Shown: in pieces, positions 53,624-62,726 of the stretch
Layout: every line of letters starts with the position of its first letter
How positions within the stretch are numbered: position 1 is the stretch's first letter
Source: Ruegeria arenilitoris
GTDB taxonomy: Bacteria > Pseudomonadota > Alphaproteobacteria > Rhodobacterales > Rhodobacteraceae
Assembly: GCF_013032445.1 (NCBI RefSeq)
Contig: NZ_WQCA01000011.1
Coordinates: forward strand, 124,001 to 188,000
Reading direction: 5' to 3'
Length of the DNA stretch: 64,000 nucleotides
The notes under the pieces: generated by a model
Seen by the model: the letters and a program-made list of their open reading frames with translations, nothing else
Told to the model about the DNA's origin: nothing
The model's database searches: none
Translations under genes and position numbers: made by a program

Positions 53624-54133
53624 TTATTCAGCCGCGTCGCGTTTGGGCAATACCCAATCGGGGCGCGGGAAGTGGCAGGTATAACCGTTCGGAATACGCT
53701 CGAGGTAGTCCTGATGCTCGGGCTCGGCTTCCCAGAAATCGCCCACGGGTTCGACCTCGGTCACCACCTTGCCGGGCCAGATGCCACTAGCGTTCACATC
53801 GGCAATCGTATCCTCAGCCACCTGTTTCTGAGCGTCATCCACATAGTAGATGGCCGACCGGTAGCTCATGCCGCGATCATTGCCCTGACGGTTCAGCGTG
53901 GTCGGGTCGTGGATCTGAAAGAAGAACTCCAACAGATCGCGATAGGTGATCTGCGACGGGTCAAAGAAGATCTCGATCCCTTCGGCATGGGTGCCGTGGT
54001 TGCGATAAGTGGCGTTGGGCACATCCCCGCCGGTGTAGCCGACGCGGGTGCGCGACACGCCCGGTAGTTTGCGGATCAGGTCCTGCATCCCCCAGAAACA
54101 GCCCCCGGCCAATACGGCGCGTTCTTTGGTCAT
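53624..54133 (-). CDS. msrA: Peptide-methionine (S)-S-oxide reductase
   Basis: MsrA of 169 aa repairs S-form methionine sulfoxide. The catalytic Cys is in [15 protein letters not shown], and [25 protein letters not shown] and [16 protein letters not shown] are typical. No C-terminal resolving cysteine pair is seen. The start at 54133 overlaps the end of msrB by four bases. Confidence 0.97.
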   Translation of the reverse strand: MTKERAVLAGGCFWGMQDLIRKLPGVSRTRVGYTGGDVPNATYRNHGTHAEGIEIFFDPSQITYRDLLEFFFQIHDPTTLNRQGNDRGMSYRSAIYYVDDAQKQVAEDTIADVNASGIWPGKVVTEVEPVGDFWEAEPEHQDYLERIPNGYTCHFPRPDWVLPKRDAAE

Positions 54134-54579
54134 TGGATATCCTCCACGTGGATCAGGTATTCGCCATAGCCTTCGGCCTCCATCTCGTCGCGATGGATGA
54201 ACCGCAGCGCGGCAGAGTTGATGCAATAGCGCAGCCCGCCATGTTCGCGTGGACCATCCGGGAAAACATGCCCCAGATGGCTGTCGCCGTGTTTCGAGCG
54301 GACCTCGGTACGGATCATACCATGGGTAGCGTCGTGAAACTCTTCCACATGCTCATGGATGATCGGTTTGGTGAAACTGGGCCAGCCACAACCGGATTCG
54401 TATTTATGGGTCGAGGCGAACAGCGGCTCGCCCGAGACGATGTCTACGTAAATCCCCGGCTCCTTGTTGCCCAAATATTTTCCGGTGCCCGGACGCTCGG
54501 TTCCGCTGCGCTGGGTCACGTGGAACTCTTCGGGGGACAGGGCGGCGATGGCCTCGGGGTCTTTGGTATAACGGGTCAT
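54130..54579 (-). CDS. msrB: Peptide-methionine (R)-S-oxide reductase
   Basis: MsrB of 149 aa repairs R-form methionine sulfoxide. Key motifs are [30 protein letters not shown] and the catalytic Cys in [12 protein letters not shown]. The two CxxC pairs of zinc-type MsrB are absent, so it belongs to the zinc-free class. The ATG at 54579 starts the fold. First gene of the msrB-msrA pair. Confidence 0.96.
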   Translation of the reverse strand: MTRYTKDPEAIAALSPEEFHVTQRSGTERPGTGKYLGNKEPGIYVDIVSGEPLFASTHKYESGCGWPSFTKPIIHEHVEEFHDATHGMIRTEVRSKHGDSHLGHVFPDGPREHGGLRYCINSAALRFIHRDEMEAEGYGEYLIHVEDIQ

Positions 54580-54721
54580 GGCTCCTCCGGTCGGTTTTCT
54601 TGTGGCATAATCTGGGGGCAGGGGCGGGGAAATCAAAGCCCTATTTCAGCGGCCTCGCGCGTTCGTGCGGGTGATCTGCCGCCGAGTTTGATACGTAATG
54701 TAGGTAAAGGGAGGCCAAATC

Positions 54722-55243
54722 ATGCTCAGAATGTTTGCTTTGACGGTTTTGATCCTGCTCGGTCGTGCGGTGCAGGCGGCACCCTTGGCAGGCGAGTTTG
54801 CGTCGATTGACGGCGGCACTTTGTCGATCGAAGACTGGAGGGGCCAGCCGGTTCTGGTGGTGAACACCGCCTCGCATTGCGGGTTCACCGGGCAATATGC
54901 GGCTCTGCAAAAGGTACATGAGGCCTATTCGGATCAAGGCCTTGTGGTTCTGGCGGTGCCATCGGATTCGTTCAACCAAGAGCTGGGCTCGGCCGATGAA
55001 GTCAAGGAGTTCTGCGAGATGAACTATGGCCTTACCCTGCCGATGACGGATATCACCCCGGTTAAAGGTGCCGATGCGCATCCGTTCTACAAGGCGGTGG
55101 CGTCGCAGACCGGGTTCGAGCCCCGGTGGAATTTCAACAAGATTCTTCTGGACCTCAATGGTGAGGTTGTTGCTACCTATGGCGCGAACACAAAGCCGGA
55201 TGCGCCCAAGCTGCTGCGTCAGGTCGAGGCCTTGCTGCCCTGA
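54722..55243 (+). CDS. Glutathione peroxidase family protein, exported
   Basis: A 173-aa thiol peroxidase. N-terminal signal peptide (LRMFALTVLILLGRAVQA) and then a thioredoxin-like fold. The peroxidatic Cys is in NTASHCGFTGQYAAL, and the partner Trp-Asn in RWNFNKILLD. The periplasmic location is inferred. It sits beside msrB-msrA, so the group serves oxidant defence. Its last 25 bases overlap the convergent EamA gene. Confidence 0.93.
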   Translation: MLRMFALTVLILLGRAVQAAPLAGEFASIDGGTLSIEDWRGQPVLVVNTASHCGFTGQYAALQKVHEAYSDQGLVVLAVPSDSFNQELGSADEVKEFCEMNYGLTLPMTDITPVKGADAHPFYKAVASQTGFEPRWNFNKILLDLNGEVVATYGANTKPDAPKLLRQVEALLP

Positions 55244-56106
55244 GCAGGCTGTCGCGCCAGTTGAACCGCGAGTATGCCGAGTGTGGTGATCCCAACCCCC
55301 ACCGCGTCCAACGGGCCCAATTTCTCACCCAGCAGGATGGCGGCAATGGAGACGCCAAAGACGGGGTTGAGGAAATGGAAGGTCGCCGCGCGGGTGGCGC
55401 CGATCCGGTCCAGCAGCAGCACCCAGATCAGTGTTGCCAGAAGGCCGGGGAAAAGGGTTGTGTAGGTGAAGGCCAGCGCCAGCGGCACGGTCGGGTGGAT
55501 GTAAATCGTCTCAAACACCGGTGCCGCGACGAACAGAACGGCAGAACCCACCAACATCTGCAGCCCGACCACCATCATGAAGTTGCCGCCCGAGGTGGCG
55601 CCGCGAATGGACAGCGTGGCAAAGGTCAGCGCCAGGGCGCCCAGACAACACAGGGCCACGCCAAACATATCCACGCCGCCACCGATCCGCGTGCTCATGA
55701 TCAGGGCTACGCCTGCAAAGCCCGCAAACAGGCCCAGCACCGCAATCGGTCGCAGTTTTTCACCCATAAACACCCAACCCGCCAACGCCACCAGCAACGG
55801 CATGGTTGAGGCGATGATGGCGGCAAGAGAGGCCTCGACCGTTTGCATCGCATAGAAGTTCAGACCCAAATAAAGTGCATTCTGGCAAATTCCGAACAGA
55901 ATCGTCGCCCGCCACTGGGGTCGGGTCAGGTTCCAGCTTTGGCCCATGGCGCGGGCAATGGCGACGCCCAGCAGGCCCGAGATCAGGAACCGCAAGGCCA
56001 GCGAAAACAGCGGTGATGCGTCCGCAACGATAATCCGGGCCGAGGTGAAGGCCGACGACCAGATGAACGCAAATGTCAGCCCCATGGCAATGGCGCGAAG
56101 ATCCAT
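55219..56106 (-). CDS. EamA/DMT family transporter
   Basis: A 295-aa inner-membrane protein with ten predicted helices as two EamA repeats. It opens LRAIAMGLTFAFIWSSAFTS; LRFLISGLLGVAIARAMGQ and AATFHFLNPVFGVSIAAILL are repeat landmarks. It probably exports a metabolite; no substrate can be read out. Its 3' end overlaps the convergent peroxidase gene by 25 bases. Confidence 0.92.
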   Translation of the reverse strand: MDLRAIAMGLTFAFIWSSAFTSARIIVADASPLFSLALRFLISGLLGVAIARAMGQSWNLTRPQWRATILFGICQNALYLGLNFYAMQTVEASLAAIIASTMPLLVALAGWVFMGEKLRPIAVLGLFAGFAGVALIMSTRIGGGVDMFGVALCCLGALALTFATLSIRGATSGGNFMMVVGLQMLVGSAVLFVAAPVFETIYIHPTVPLALAFTYTTLFPGLLATLIWVLLLDRIGATRAATFHFLNPVFGVSIAAILLGEKLGPLDAVGVGITTLGILAVQLARQPAQGSKAST

Positions 56107-56291
56107 TCCGGTCCCCCTTAGAACTTTCGCGCACTGTTGATCAAATTCGCACCCGCCGCAAGATGCGCCCCTTTTTGCGTCAAAAAAGGCACATCCGGTC
56201 CGCTACCTTATCGTTAAGGTCGTTTTTATTGATTGACTGGCCAATAAAAGATAACAGCAGCGGCATCCGAAATATCATGGGAGGCGTTTTG

Positions 56292-57494
56292 GTGCTTCTG
56301 GAATACATCTTGTCGTTTGGCGTCCTGCTGGCCCTGGGCCTGGTCGCTTTCTTTGTGGTGAAGTGGTGGAATCTGCGCTGTGTCGGCGTTACCCCCGTCC
56401 ATCTGTTCACTTTCATTGCGATCCTGTTCACATCCGGTCTGGATGTGGGTCTGATCATGTTCCCGTTGACCGAGTTCGGTGGTTATGCCGAAGAACCCGC
56501 ATACGCCTTTGCCAATCCGCTTGCCATCGAGTTTGGCTTTTGGGGTTTCCTGATCTGGGCCTTCTACTTCCTGACGGCGTTCTATTTCTGTGTGATCGAG
56601 CCCCGCGTAAAGTTCTTTGAGATCCCGCTGGTCAAACTGGTCAACAACGTGGTCATCATCGGCACCTGCGCCTTCACCGCCAGCCTGTTCCTGATCTACC
56701 TGCCGGGTTACCTGCCCGAAGTGGGCGACGGTGAATCCGTAGTCGGCACTTTCTACATCATCGTCTTCGTCGTCATTCTGGCCGCGGCTTATTCGTCGAC
56801 CGACCTGAAATACGTGCGCATCCTCTCGGTGGGCTCGACCTTCCTGTTCCTGGCGCTGATCCTTGGCATGTGGGCCGCGGCCGGTATGGGTGTGACTGGG
56901 TTCATGGAAACCGGCAGCAACATCGGTGCCTATTTCGCGAACATCCACAAGTTCGTCCTGCCGCTGACCGACTATCACGCCTTCTACCTGTTCTGGTGGT
57001 TCGCGTGGTCGATCATGATCGGCCAGTTCACCTCGCGCTTTGTTGGTGGCCTGACCACGTGGCAGCTGCTGGCGGCACTGCTGATCTTCCCATCGATCCC
57101 GCTGGGTATCTGGTTCACCGTTCTCTACTACTACCACCTGAACGGAATCGAGACCGCAGGCCTCATCAACATTGCGATGGTGATCGTGGGTGTGACCTTC
57201 GTGATCAACTCGTTGGACTCGCTGATCCGCCTATACACCGACAACCTGAACATGACAGTCGAGCGCTTTGGCAAGGCCCCGTACGTCTCAGGCAACGTTG
57301 CGCTGCTGTTCGCCCTGACCTTGCTGTTCCAAAGCCAGTGGCTGCAGATTCAGTGGATCGGTGCTGTGGTCGTCGGTCTGTATCTGGCCTGTGTGGTCTA
57401 TATCCTGATCGCCAAGCGCAAAGAGGTGCTGAGCATCGACTCGATGCCGGAAGACCGCGATCTGGACTTCCACAAGGTTGAGACGGTTCACTGA
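56292..57494 (+). CDS. BCCT-like (betaine/choline/carnitine) transporter, short form
   Basis: A 400-aa membrane protein with about 10-11 helices. FYLFWWFAWSIMIGQFTSRF matches the BCCT family's Trp-rich helix, suggesting uptake of a betaine-like solute. It is about 100 residues shorter than usual BCCT proteins. GGAGG at 56280-56284 is seven bases before GTG 56292, which favours this start over ATG 56277; longer upstream frames are unlikely. A strong terminator follows. Confidence 0.78.
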   Translation: MLLEYILSFGVLLALGLVAFFVVKWWNLRCVGVTPVHLFTFIAILFTSGLDVGLIMFPLTEFGGYAEEPAYAFANPLAIEFGFWGFLIWAFYFLTAFYFCVIEPRVKFFEIPLVKLVNNVVIIGTCAFTASLFLIYLPGYLPEVGDGESVVGTFYIIVFVVILAAAYSSTDLKYVRILSVGSTFLFLALILGMWAAAGMGVTGFMETGSNIGAYFANIHKFVLPLTDYHAFYLFWWFAWSIMIGQFTSRFVGGLTTWQLLAALLIFPSIPLGIWFTVLYYYHLNGIETAGLINIAMVIVGVTFVINSLDSLIRLYTDNLNMTVERFGKAPYVSGNVALLFALTLLFQSQWLQIQWIGAVVVGLYLACVVYILIAKRKEVLSIDSMPEDRDLDFHKVETVH

Positions 57495-57517
57495 TCTGTT
57501 TCGAAACCGCAATCTGA

Positions 57518-57547
57518 AAACGGGCGCCCATCGTGGCGCCCGTTTTT
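57518..57547 (+). terminator. Rho-independent terminator of the BCCT-like gene
   Basis: AAACGGGCGCC (57518-57528) pairs with GGCGCCCGTTT (57535-57545) around CATCGT, with TTTTT beginning in the stem. Confidence 0.92.
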
Positions 57548-57615
57548 CGTTTCGACTTAGAGTTGGAATTAGTCCCTGTTGAGCTAGATTTTGCACATAG
57601 CGGATGAGGCCATTG

Positions 57616-57849
57616 ATGCTGGAAGAAAAACGCAAAGATTTGGATTCGGAAAAACAGAAGAAACTGCTGTTTCGGCTTGTAGACGAACTCAGCCGGTCTT
57701 CGCCGGATTTGTACTATCGCTCAACCAGCGAAATTGCCGCGTATCTTGAGGCATACATTCGCAAGGGGGCAAAACTGTCTGCTTATGACAGGGCTTTGTT
57801 GACCCGCCTCAGCCGTCGTGATCTGGAAGTGCTGCTAAGCCTGCACTGA
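57616..57849 (+). CDS. Small hypothetical protein (77 aa)
   Basis: A helical, charged protein starting LEEKRKDLDSEKQKKLLF and ending YDRALLTRLSRRDLEVLLSL. GAGG six bases upstream supports the ATG at 57616 over the one at 57604. No family was recognised. It lies between the BCCT terminator and the convergent HU gene. Confidence 0.6.
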   Translation: MLEEKRKDLDSEKQKKLLFRLVDELSRSSPDLYYRSTSEIAAYLEAYIRKGAKLSAYDRALLTRLSRRDLEVLLSLH

Positions 57850-57851
57850 GC

Positions 57852-57883
57852 CAAAGAAAAAGGGCCCCCAACCGGCGGCCCTT
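57852..57883 (-). terminator. Rho-independent terminator of the HU gene
   Basis: On the minus strand AAGGGCC (57877-57883) pairs with GGCCCTT (57860-57866) around a ten-base loop, then TTTCTTTGG. Confidence 0.8.
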
Positions 57884-57908
57884 GATCATGTCGCGGTGAA
57901 AGCTGAAA

Positions 57909-58196
57909 TCAGCCGTTCACGCTGTCCTTCAGTGCCTTCGCGATGGTCATCTTGACCACTTTGTCGGCTTCTTTCTTGAACTGCTCGCCGGTGGCGGGGT
58001 TGCGCACCATGCGCTCGGGGCGTTCGCGGCAGTAGATTTTGCCAACGCCGGGCAGGGTTACCGCACCGCCAGCCGAAACTTCGCGGGTGATCAGGCCGGT
58101 CATGGCCTCCAGCGCAGCGTTTGCGGCTTTCTTGTCAGTCCCCATCTCCTCAGCGAGAGCAGCAACCAGCTGAGTCTTTGTCATAGGCTTTGCCAT
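57909..58196 (-). CDS. HU-family DNA-binding protein
   Basis: A 95-aa nucleoid protein. TKTQLVAALAEEMGTDKKAA is the dimerisation helix pair; GVGKIYCRERPERMVRNPAT forms the DNA-gripping beta arm with the RNPxTG motif. It bends and packages DNA. It carries its own upstream GGAGACC and downstream terminator. It could be HU-beta-like or a divergent paralogue; the Cys in the arm is unusual. Confidence 0.93.
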   Translation of the reverse strand: MAKPMTKTQLVAALAEEMGTDKKAANAALEAMTGLITREVSAGGAVTLPGVGKIYCRERPERMVRNPATGEQFKKEADKVVKMTIAKALKDSVNG

Positions 58197-58326
58197 TTCT
58201 TGGTCTCCTTAACGTGCCCGATAAATAGGGCCTCACCGCGTAACTGTAACGGGATATTGTGGACGAACACAACGAATAGTAGCGCGGAAAACCCTAAAAA
58301 TATGGGGAAAACGTTGCTTTTTTGCT

Positions 58327-59790
58327 TCAGAGAAAGGCCGTTTCGTCGAAGGAACGCAATTTCCGGCTGTGCAGGCGCTCTAATGGCATTCCGCGCAGAT
58401 GTTCCATCGCACGTATTCCGATTGCCAGATGACGGCTGACCTGAGTGGTATAAAACGCCGAAGCCATGCCAGGAAGCTTTAATTCCCCGTGCAGCGGTTT
58501 GTCCGAGACACACAGCAAAGTGCCGTAAGGAACCCGGAAGCGATAGCCATTTGCGGCGATTGTGGCGCTCTCCATATCCAACGCAATAGCCCGGGATTGG
58601 CTGAGGCGCTGCACCGGGCCGGACTGATCGCGCAATTCCCAGTTGCGGTTGTCCACCGACGCGACGGTGCCGGTGCGCATGATCCGCTTCAGTTCATAAC
58701 CTTCCAGTTCGGTGACTTCAGCCACAGCCTGTTCCAAAGCGACCTGAATCTCGGCCAACGGCGGGATTGGCACCCAGACCGGCAGGTCATCGTCCAGCAC
58801 CTTGTCCTCTCGCAGATAGGCGTGGGCCAGCACGAAATCCCCCAATGCCTGCGTATTCCGCAACCCGGCGCAATGGCCGACCATCAGCCAGGCATGAGGG
58901 CGCAGCACCGCGATATGGTCGGTGGCGGTTTTCGCATTCGAGGGCCCGACCCCGATATTGACCAGCGTGATCCCGCCCCCATCCGCGCGTTTAAGGTGAT
59001 AGGTTGGCATCTGGGGCAGTTTCAGAGGCTGCTCCAGTACACCGTCTGGCGTCGTGATCTCGACATTTCCGGTTGAAATAAAACTGGTATAGCCGCTATC
59101 TGGTTTAGCCAGCTGCTCGCGCGCGTAGTTCTCGAATTCGGACACGTAGAACTGGTAGTTGGTGAACAGAACGTGGTTCTGGAAATGGTCGGGGTCGGTT
59201 GCAGTGTAGTGCGACAGTCGTGCAAGCGAGTAATCTACCCGCTGTGCAGTGAACAGGGATAGCGGGCCGATCTCATCCTCGGCGTCATACACTCCGTTCA
59301 CGATGTCATCATTGGTGGTGGTCAGGTCCGGCACATCGAACACATCGCGCAGGGTGAATCCGGCCGCCCCCTGATGTGGCACCACCAGATCTGGGTTGTT
59401 GGCCACCGCGAAATGCACCGGAATTGGGGTTTCGGACGCTTGAATCGTCACCGGCTGATCGTGGTTCCTGATCAGCAGGGCGATCTGTTGCGTCAGATAG
59501 GATCGGAACAGGTCGGGCCGCGTGACAGTGGTCACATGGGTGCCGGGCTCGGACACGTGGCCAAAGCTCAAGCGGCTATCGACCTGCGCATAGGACGAGG
59601 TCTTGATACGGATTTCCGGATAAAACGCCCGATAACGTTCGGCCGGTGCGCCCTGTTCCATCGCTTTGGCAAAGCTGTCGCACAGGAACTGGGTCGCCTT
59701 CTCGTACAGCTCTTCCAAACGGGCCACGGCAGCGGCGGGGTCAGTGAATTTCTCGGGCGTCGGGACATCAGGTGTTTTTATTATTGTCAT
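58327..59790 (-). CDS. amn: AMP nucleosidase
   Basis: Amn of 487 aa hydrolyses AMP to adenine and ribose 5-phosphate. The N-terminal domain (FYPEIRIKTSSYAQVDSRLS) is the regulatory AMP-nucleosidase type; the C-terminal phosphorylase-like domain has VNIGVGPSNAKTATDHIAVL, LMVGHCAGLRNTQ and IALDMESATIAANGYRFRVP. Length matches E. coli Amn. The start overlaps the ade stop by four bases, linking adenine release to deamination. Confidence 0.95.
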   Translation of the reverse strand: MTIIKTPDVPTPEKFTDPAAAVARLEELYEKATQFLCDSFAKAMEQGAPAERYRAFYPEIRIKTSSYAQVDSRLSFGHVSEPGTHVTTVTRPDLFRSYLTQQIALLIRNHDQPVTIQASETPIPVHFAVANNPDLVVPHQGAAGFTLRDVFDVPDLTTTNDDIVNGVYDAEDEIGPLSLFTAQRVDYSLARLSHYTATDPDHFQNHVLFTNYQFYVSEFENYAREQLAKPDSGYTSFISTGNVEITTPDGVLEQPLKLPQMPTYHLKRADGGGITLVNIGVGPSNAKTATDHIAVLRPHAWLMVGHCAGLRNTQALGDFVLAHAYLREDKVLDDDLPVWVPIPPLAEIQVALEQAVAEVTELEGYELKRIMRTGTVASVDNRNWELRDQSGPVQRLSQSRAIALDMESATIAANGYRFRVPYGTLLCVSDKPLHGELKLPGMASAFYTTQVSRHLAIGIRAMEHLRGMPLERLHSRKLRSFDETAFL

Positions 59791-61589
59791 GCAAGAGGTT
59801 CCAGAAGGTCGATCTTTTCAAATGTGCGCACATCCACCAGCCCCAGATCCGAGATCCGCAATTCGGGGATCACGACCAAAGCCAGCAGCGAGTGCTGCAT
59901 GTATGCGTTGTTCAACTGACAGCCGCAGGCCTGCATTGCCTCGACCATCTTGTCCGCTTTGGCGGCAACGTCAGCGGCAGGGCTGTCGGACATCAGGCCT
60001 GCAATGGGCAGTTCCACCAGCGCCAGTTCCTTTCCATCGCGGAAAAGGGTGATGCCGCCGCCGACCTCAGCCAAACGGTTCGCGGCCAGCGCCATCTGCT
60101 CCCGGTCGGTGCCGACAACGATCATGTGGTGGCTGTCATGCGCCACGGTCGAGGCCATCGCCATCTTGCCCTGATAGCCAAAGCCCGAGACAAAGGCGTT
60201 CGTGACCCCGCCGGTCGCGCGATGGCGTTCGACCAGAGCGATTTGGCAGACGTCACCTTCACCCTCGACCAGCCCGCCGATGATCGGCAATTCGGATTTC
60301 AGTGCCTTGGTGGGGGCCTGGTTTTCTACCACACCGATGACATTGGCCTGCACCCGGTTGGCGCCAGCTGGGGCTTTGATTTCGAAATCCGTATCGGTCA
60401 GCGCATGACCCAGATGCACGGTGCTGCGGGCTGTATCAGGCCAGTTCAGGTGTGGGCAGTCGACAGAGATTGATCCGTTCTCTGCCACCACCTGACCACG
60501 GGCGACGACTAGTTCGATGGGCAATTCCGTCAGGTCCGAACTGAGGATAACATCCGCCCGCCGTCCCGGCGTGATTGATCCGATCTCACGCTCCAGCCCA
60601 AAATGGGTTGCGGTGTTGATCGTCGCCATCTGCAAGGCGACCAGTGGGTCGCATCCGCAGGCTATCGCGTGACGTACTACCCGATTCATGTGGCCCTCAT
60701 TGACCAGAGTGCCAGAATGGCAATCATCCGTGCACAGGATAAAGTTTCGCGAATCCAGCCCCTTTTCGGTCACGGCCGTGATCTGGCTTTCCACGTCATA
60801 CCAGGCCGACCCCAGCCGCATCATCGACCGCATCCCCTGCCGGACTCGCGCAATCGCATCTGCCTCGCAGGTGCCTTCGTGGTCGTCTGCTGGGCCGCCC
60901 GCGACATAGGCCGCGAACTCAGGCCCCAAATCCGGCGAGGCATAATGCCCGCCCACCGTCTTGCCCGCCCGCTGAGTCGCCGCGATCTCTGCCAGCATCT
61001 TAGGATCACCATGGATCACGCCAGGGAAATTCATCATCTCACCCAGCCCGATGATGCCGGGCCAGTTCATTGCTTCGGCCACGTCTTCGGGGGTGATCTC
61101 ATAACCCGTCGTTTCTAACCCCGGCGCGGAGGGCGCGCAGGATGGCATCTGGGTGAAGATGTTCACCGGTTGCATCAACGCCTCGTCACGCATCATGCGT
61201 ACGCCATCCAACCCCAGCACATTGGCAATCTCGTGCGGGTCGGTGAACATCGAGGTGGTGCCATGCGGAATCACGGCGCGGGCGAATTCAGCCGGGGTCA
61301 ACATGCCCGATTCGATATGCATATGGGCGTCGCATAGGCCCGGCAGCATGTAACGGCCGCTCGCTTCGATGATTTGCGTGTCAGGTCCAATGCAGTGGGA
61401 CGCATCCGCCCCGACAAAGGCCACACGCCCGGCTGCAATGGCGATGTCATGATCGGCCAGCGTCTCGCGGCTGTGAACATTCACCCAGACCCCGCCGCGT
61501 ATGACCGTGTCGGCGGGTTCGCGTCCTGCGGCAACTGCAATCAATCTGGGGGCGACATCGGGCCAACTTGGGAAAGGCGTGTATTCCAT
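59787..61589 (-). CDS. ade: Adenine deaminase
   Basis: Ade of 600 aa, a metal-dependent amidohydrolase converting adenine to hypoxanthine and ammonia. Metal-site motifs include PGLCDAHMHIESGMLTPAEF, TVGGHYASPDLG and ILCTDDCHSGTLVNEGHMN. It is the first gene of the ade-amn pair: AMP to adenine to hypoxanthine plus ammonium, a purine salvage or nitrogen release route. Confidence 0.96.
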   Translation of the reverse strand: MEYTPFPSWPDVAPRLIAVAAGREPADTVIRGGVWVNVHSRETLADHDIAIAAGRVAFVGADASHCIGPDTQIIEASGRYMLPGLCDAHMHIESGMLTPAEFARAVIPHGTTSMFTDPHEIANVLGLDGVRMMRDEALMQPVNIFTQMPSCAPSAPGLETTGYEITPEDVAEAMNWPGIIGLGEMMNFPGVIHGDPKMLAEIAATQRAGKTVGGHYASPDLGPEFAAYVAGGPADDHEGTCEADAIARVRQGMRSMMRLGSAWYDVESQITAVTEKGLDSRNFILCTDDCHSGTLVNEGHMNRVVRHAIACGCDPLVALQMATINTATHFGLEREIGSITPGRRADVILSSDLTELPIELVVARGQVVAENGSISVDCPHLNWPDTARSTVHLGHALTDTDFEIKAPAGANRVQANVIGVVENQAPTKALKSELPIIGGLVEGEGDVCQIALVERHRATGGVTNAFVSGFGYQGKMAMASTVAHDSHHMIVVGTDREQMALAANRLAEVGGGITLFRDGKELALVELPIAGLMSDSPAADVAAKADKMVEAMQACGCQLNNAYMQHSLLALVVIPELRISDLGLVDVRTFEKIDLLEPLA

Positions 61590-61732
61590 GGCTCAACTTT
61601 CCCGAATGCACAAAAAGGTGCAACCCCCGGCGCGCAGCTATCATGAAACCGTCACGCAGCGCGCAAGCGCTGCCCGGCCCAACCAGAGGAGATGCCGCAA
61701 AGCGGCATAGACGATGGGCGAGAGTGGCTCGG

Positions 61733-62608
61733 TTACGTCAGTCGATCGGCCTCCATCTCGCGCCGCAGCCAATCGGCAAAGGCCAGCGCCCCCGGAGTTT
61801 CCTCGGCCTGTGGGGACAACAGCAGGTAATAGGCCTCGGGCATGACCGCGCGATGGGAGAACGGTGCCACCAATCGCCCCTGCCGGATCAGATCGCGCGC
61901 GATGGTGTCGTGGGTCAGGCACAGCCCACCTCCGGCCATCGCAACGGACAGGCTGACCAAATAGGTCGTCGAATAGGTAACAGGCGGATTACTCCAATTT
62001 AGAGCCTGATCTTCCGCCCAACTCGCCCAGTTGGACATCAGGTTGGAACAATCAAACAGCGGCTGCTGCTGCAACGTGTCCAGCGTCACCTCATAACCGG
62101 GGGCGCAAACCGGATAATAGTGATCGGTCCGCAGCAATTCGGTGCGCACCGTGTCGGAGGGCCGCAGCGAATAGCGGATTTCCACCGCGGCCCCCTCTGC
62201 CATCTCGCGCGGTTCCCACAGCTCGATAAAGATATTTAGCTGCACCTCGGGGTGTTCCGATCGAAACTGCGGCAGGCGCGGGGCCAGCCAGTTGACCGCA
62301 AAACTGATGTTGCTTTGGACCTGCACTGCGTTCTGTTGCGCTCCGGTCACCGCTTGCGTGCCGCGCACCAGCGTCCGGAATGCATCACGCACCACGGGTA
62401 GATAGGTGATGCCCGCCTCGGTCAGCTCCAAGGCACGCGGGCGGCGTACAAACAGCGGCTGACCCAGATAGCCCTCCAGCGATTTGATCTGCTGGCTGAC
62501 CGCGCTTTGGGTCATGTTCAAATCCCGGGCCGCACCGGTAAAGGACAGATGCCGGGCCGAGGCCTCGAACGTGCGCAGCCAGCCCAGCGGAGGAAGTGAA
62601 TTCTGCAT
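61733..62608 (-). CDS. LysR-family transcriptional regulator (GcvA-like)
   Basis: A LysR regulator of 291 aa from ATG 62608. The helix-turn-helix reads FTGAARDLNMTQSAVSQQIK, followed by LEGYLGQPLFVRRPRALELT, and a substrate-binding domain from about residue 90 (NISFAVNWLAPRLPQFRSEH). AGGG eight bases before 62608 favours that start over ATG 62614. It is divergent from the class II aldolase gene and separated from it by a palindrome fitting T-N11-A. Confidence 0.94.
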   Translation of the reverse strand: MQNSLPPLGWLRTFEASARHLSFTGAARDLNMTQSAVSQQIKSLEGYLGQPLFVRRPRALELTEAGITYLPVVRDAFRTLVRGTQAVTGAQQNAVQVQSNISFAVNWLAPRLPQFRSEHPEVQLNIFIELWEPREMAEGAAVEIRYSLRPSDTVRTELLRTDHYYPVCAPGYEVTLDTLQQQPLFDCSNLMSNWASWAEDQALNWSNPPVTYSTTYLVSLSVAMAGGGLCLTHDTIARDLIRQGRLVAPFSHRAVMPEAYYLLLSPQAEETPGALAFADWLRREMEADRLT

Positions 62609-62622
62609 GTGCATAACCCTGC

Positions 62623-62639
62623 CATTAGCTCAGCTAATG
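62623..62639. promoter_or_regulatory. LysR-type binding box
   Basis: CATTAGCT-C-AGCTAATG is a perfect 17-base palindrome with a central C. TTAGCTCAGCTAA within it fits T-N11-A exactly. It lies 15 bases upstream of the LysR start and 88 before the aldolase start. Confidence 0.8.
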
Positions 62640-62726
62640 AGATAGGTCTGTTTTTTTCGTTGGTCAAACAGTCGCGTCGCAGGCACGCTTTTGCCCAAGC
62701 CCCAGCTATCCCAACAGGAGCTCGAA

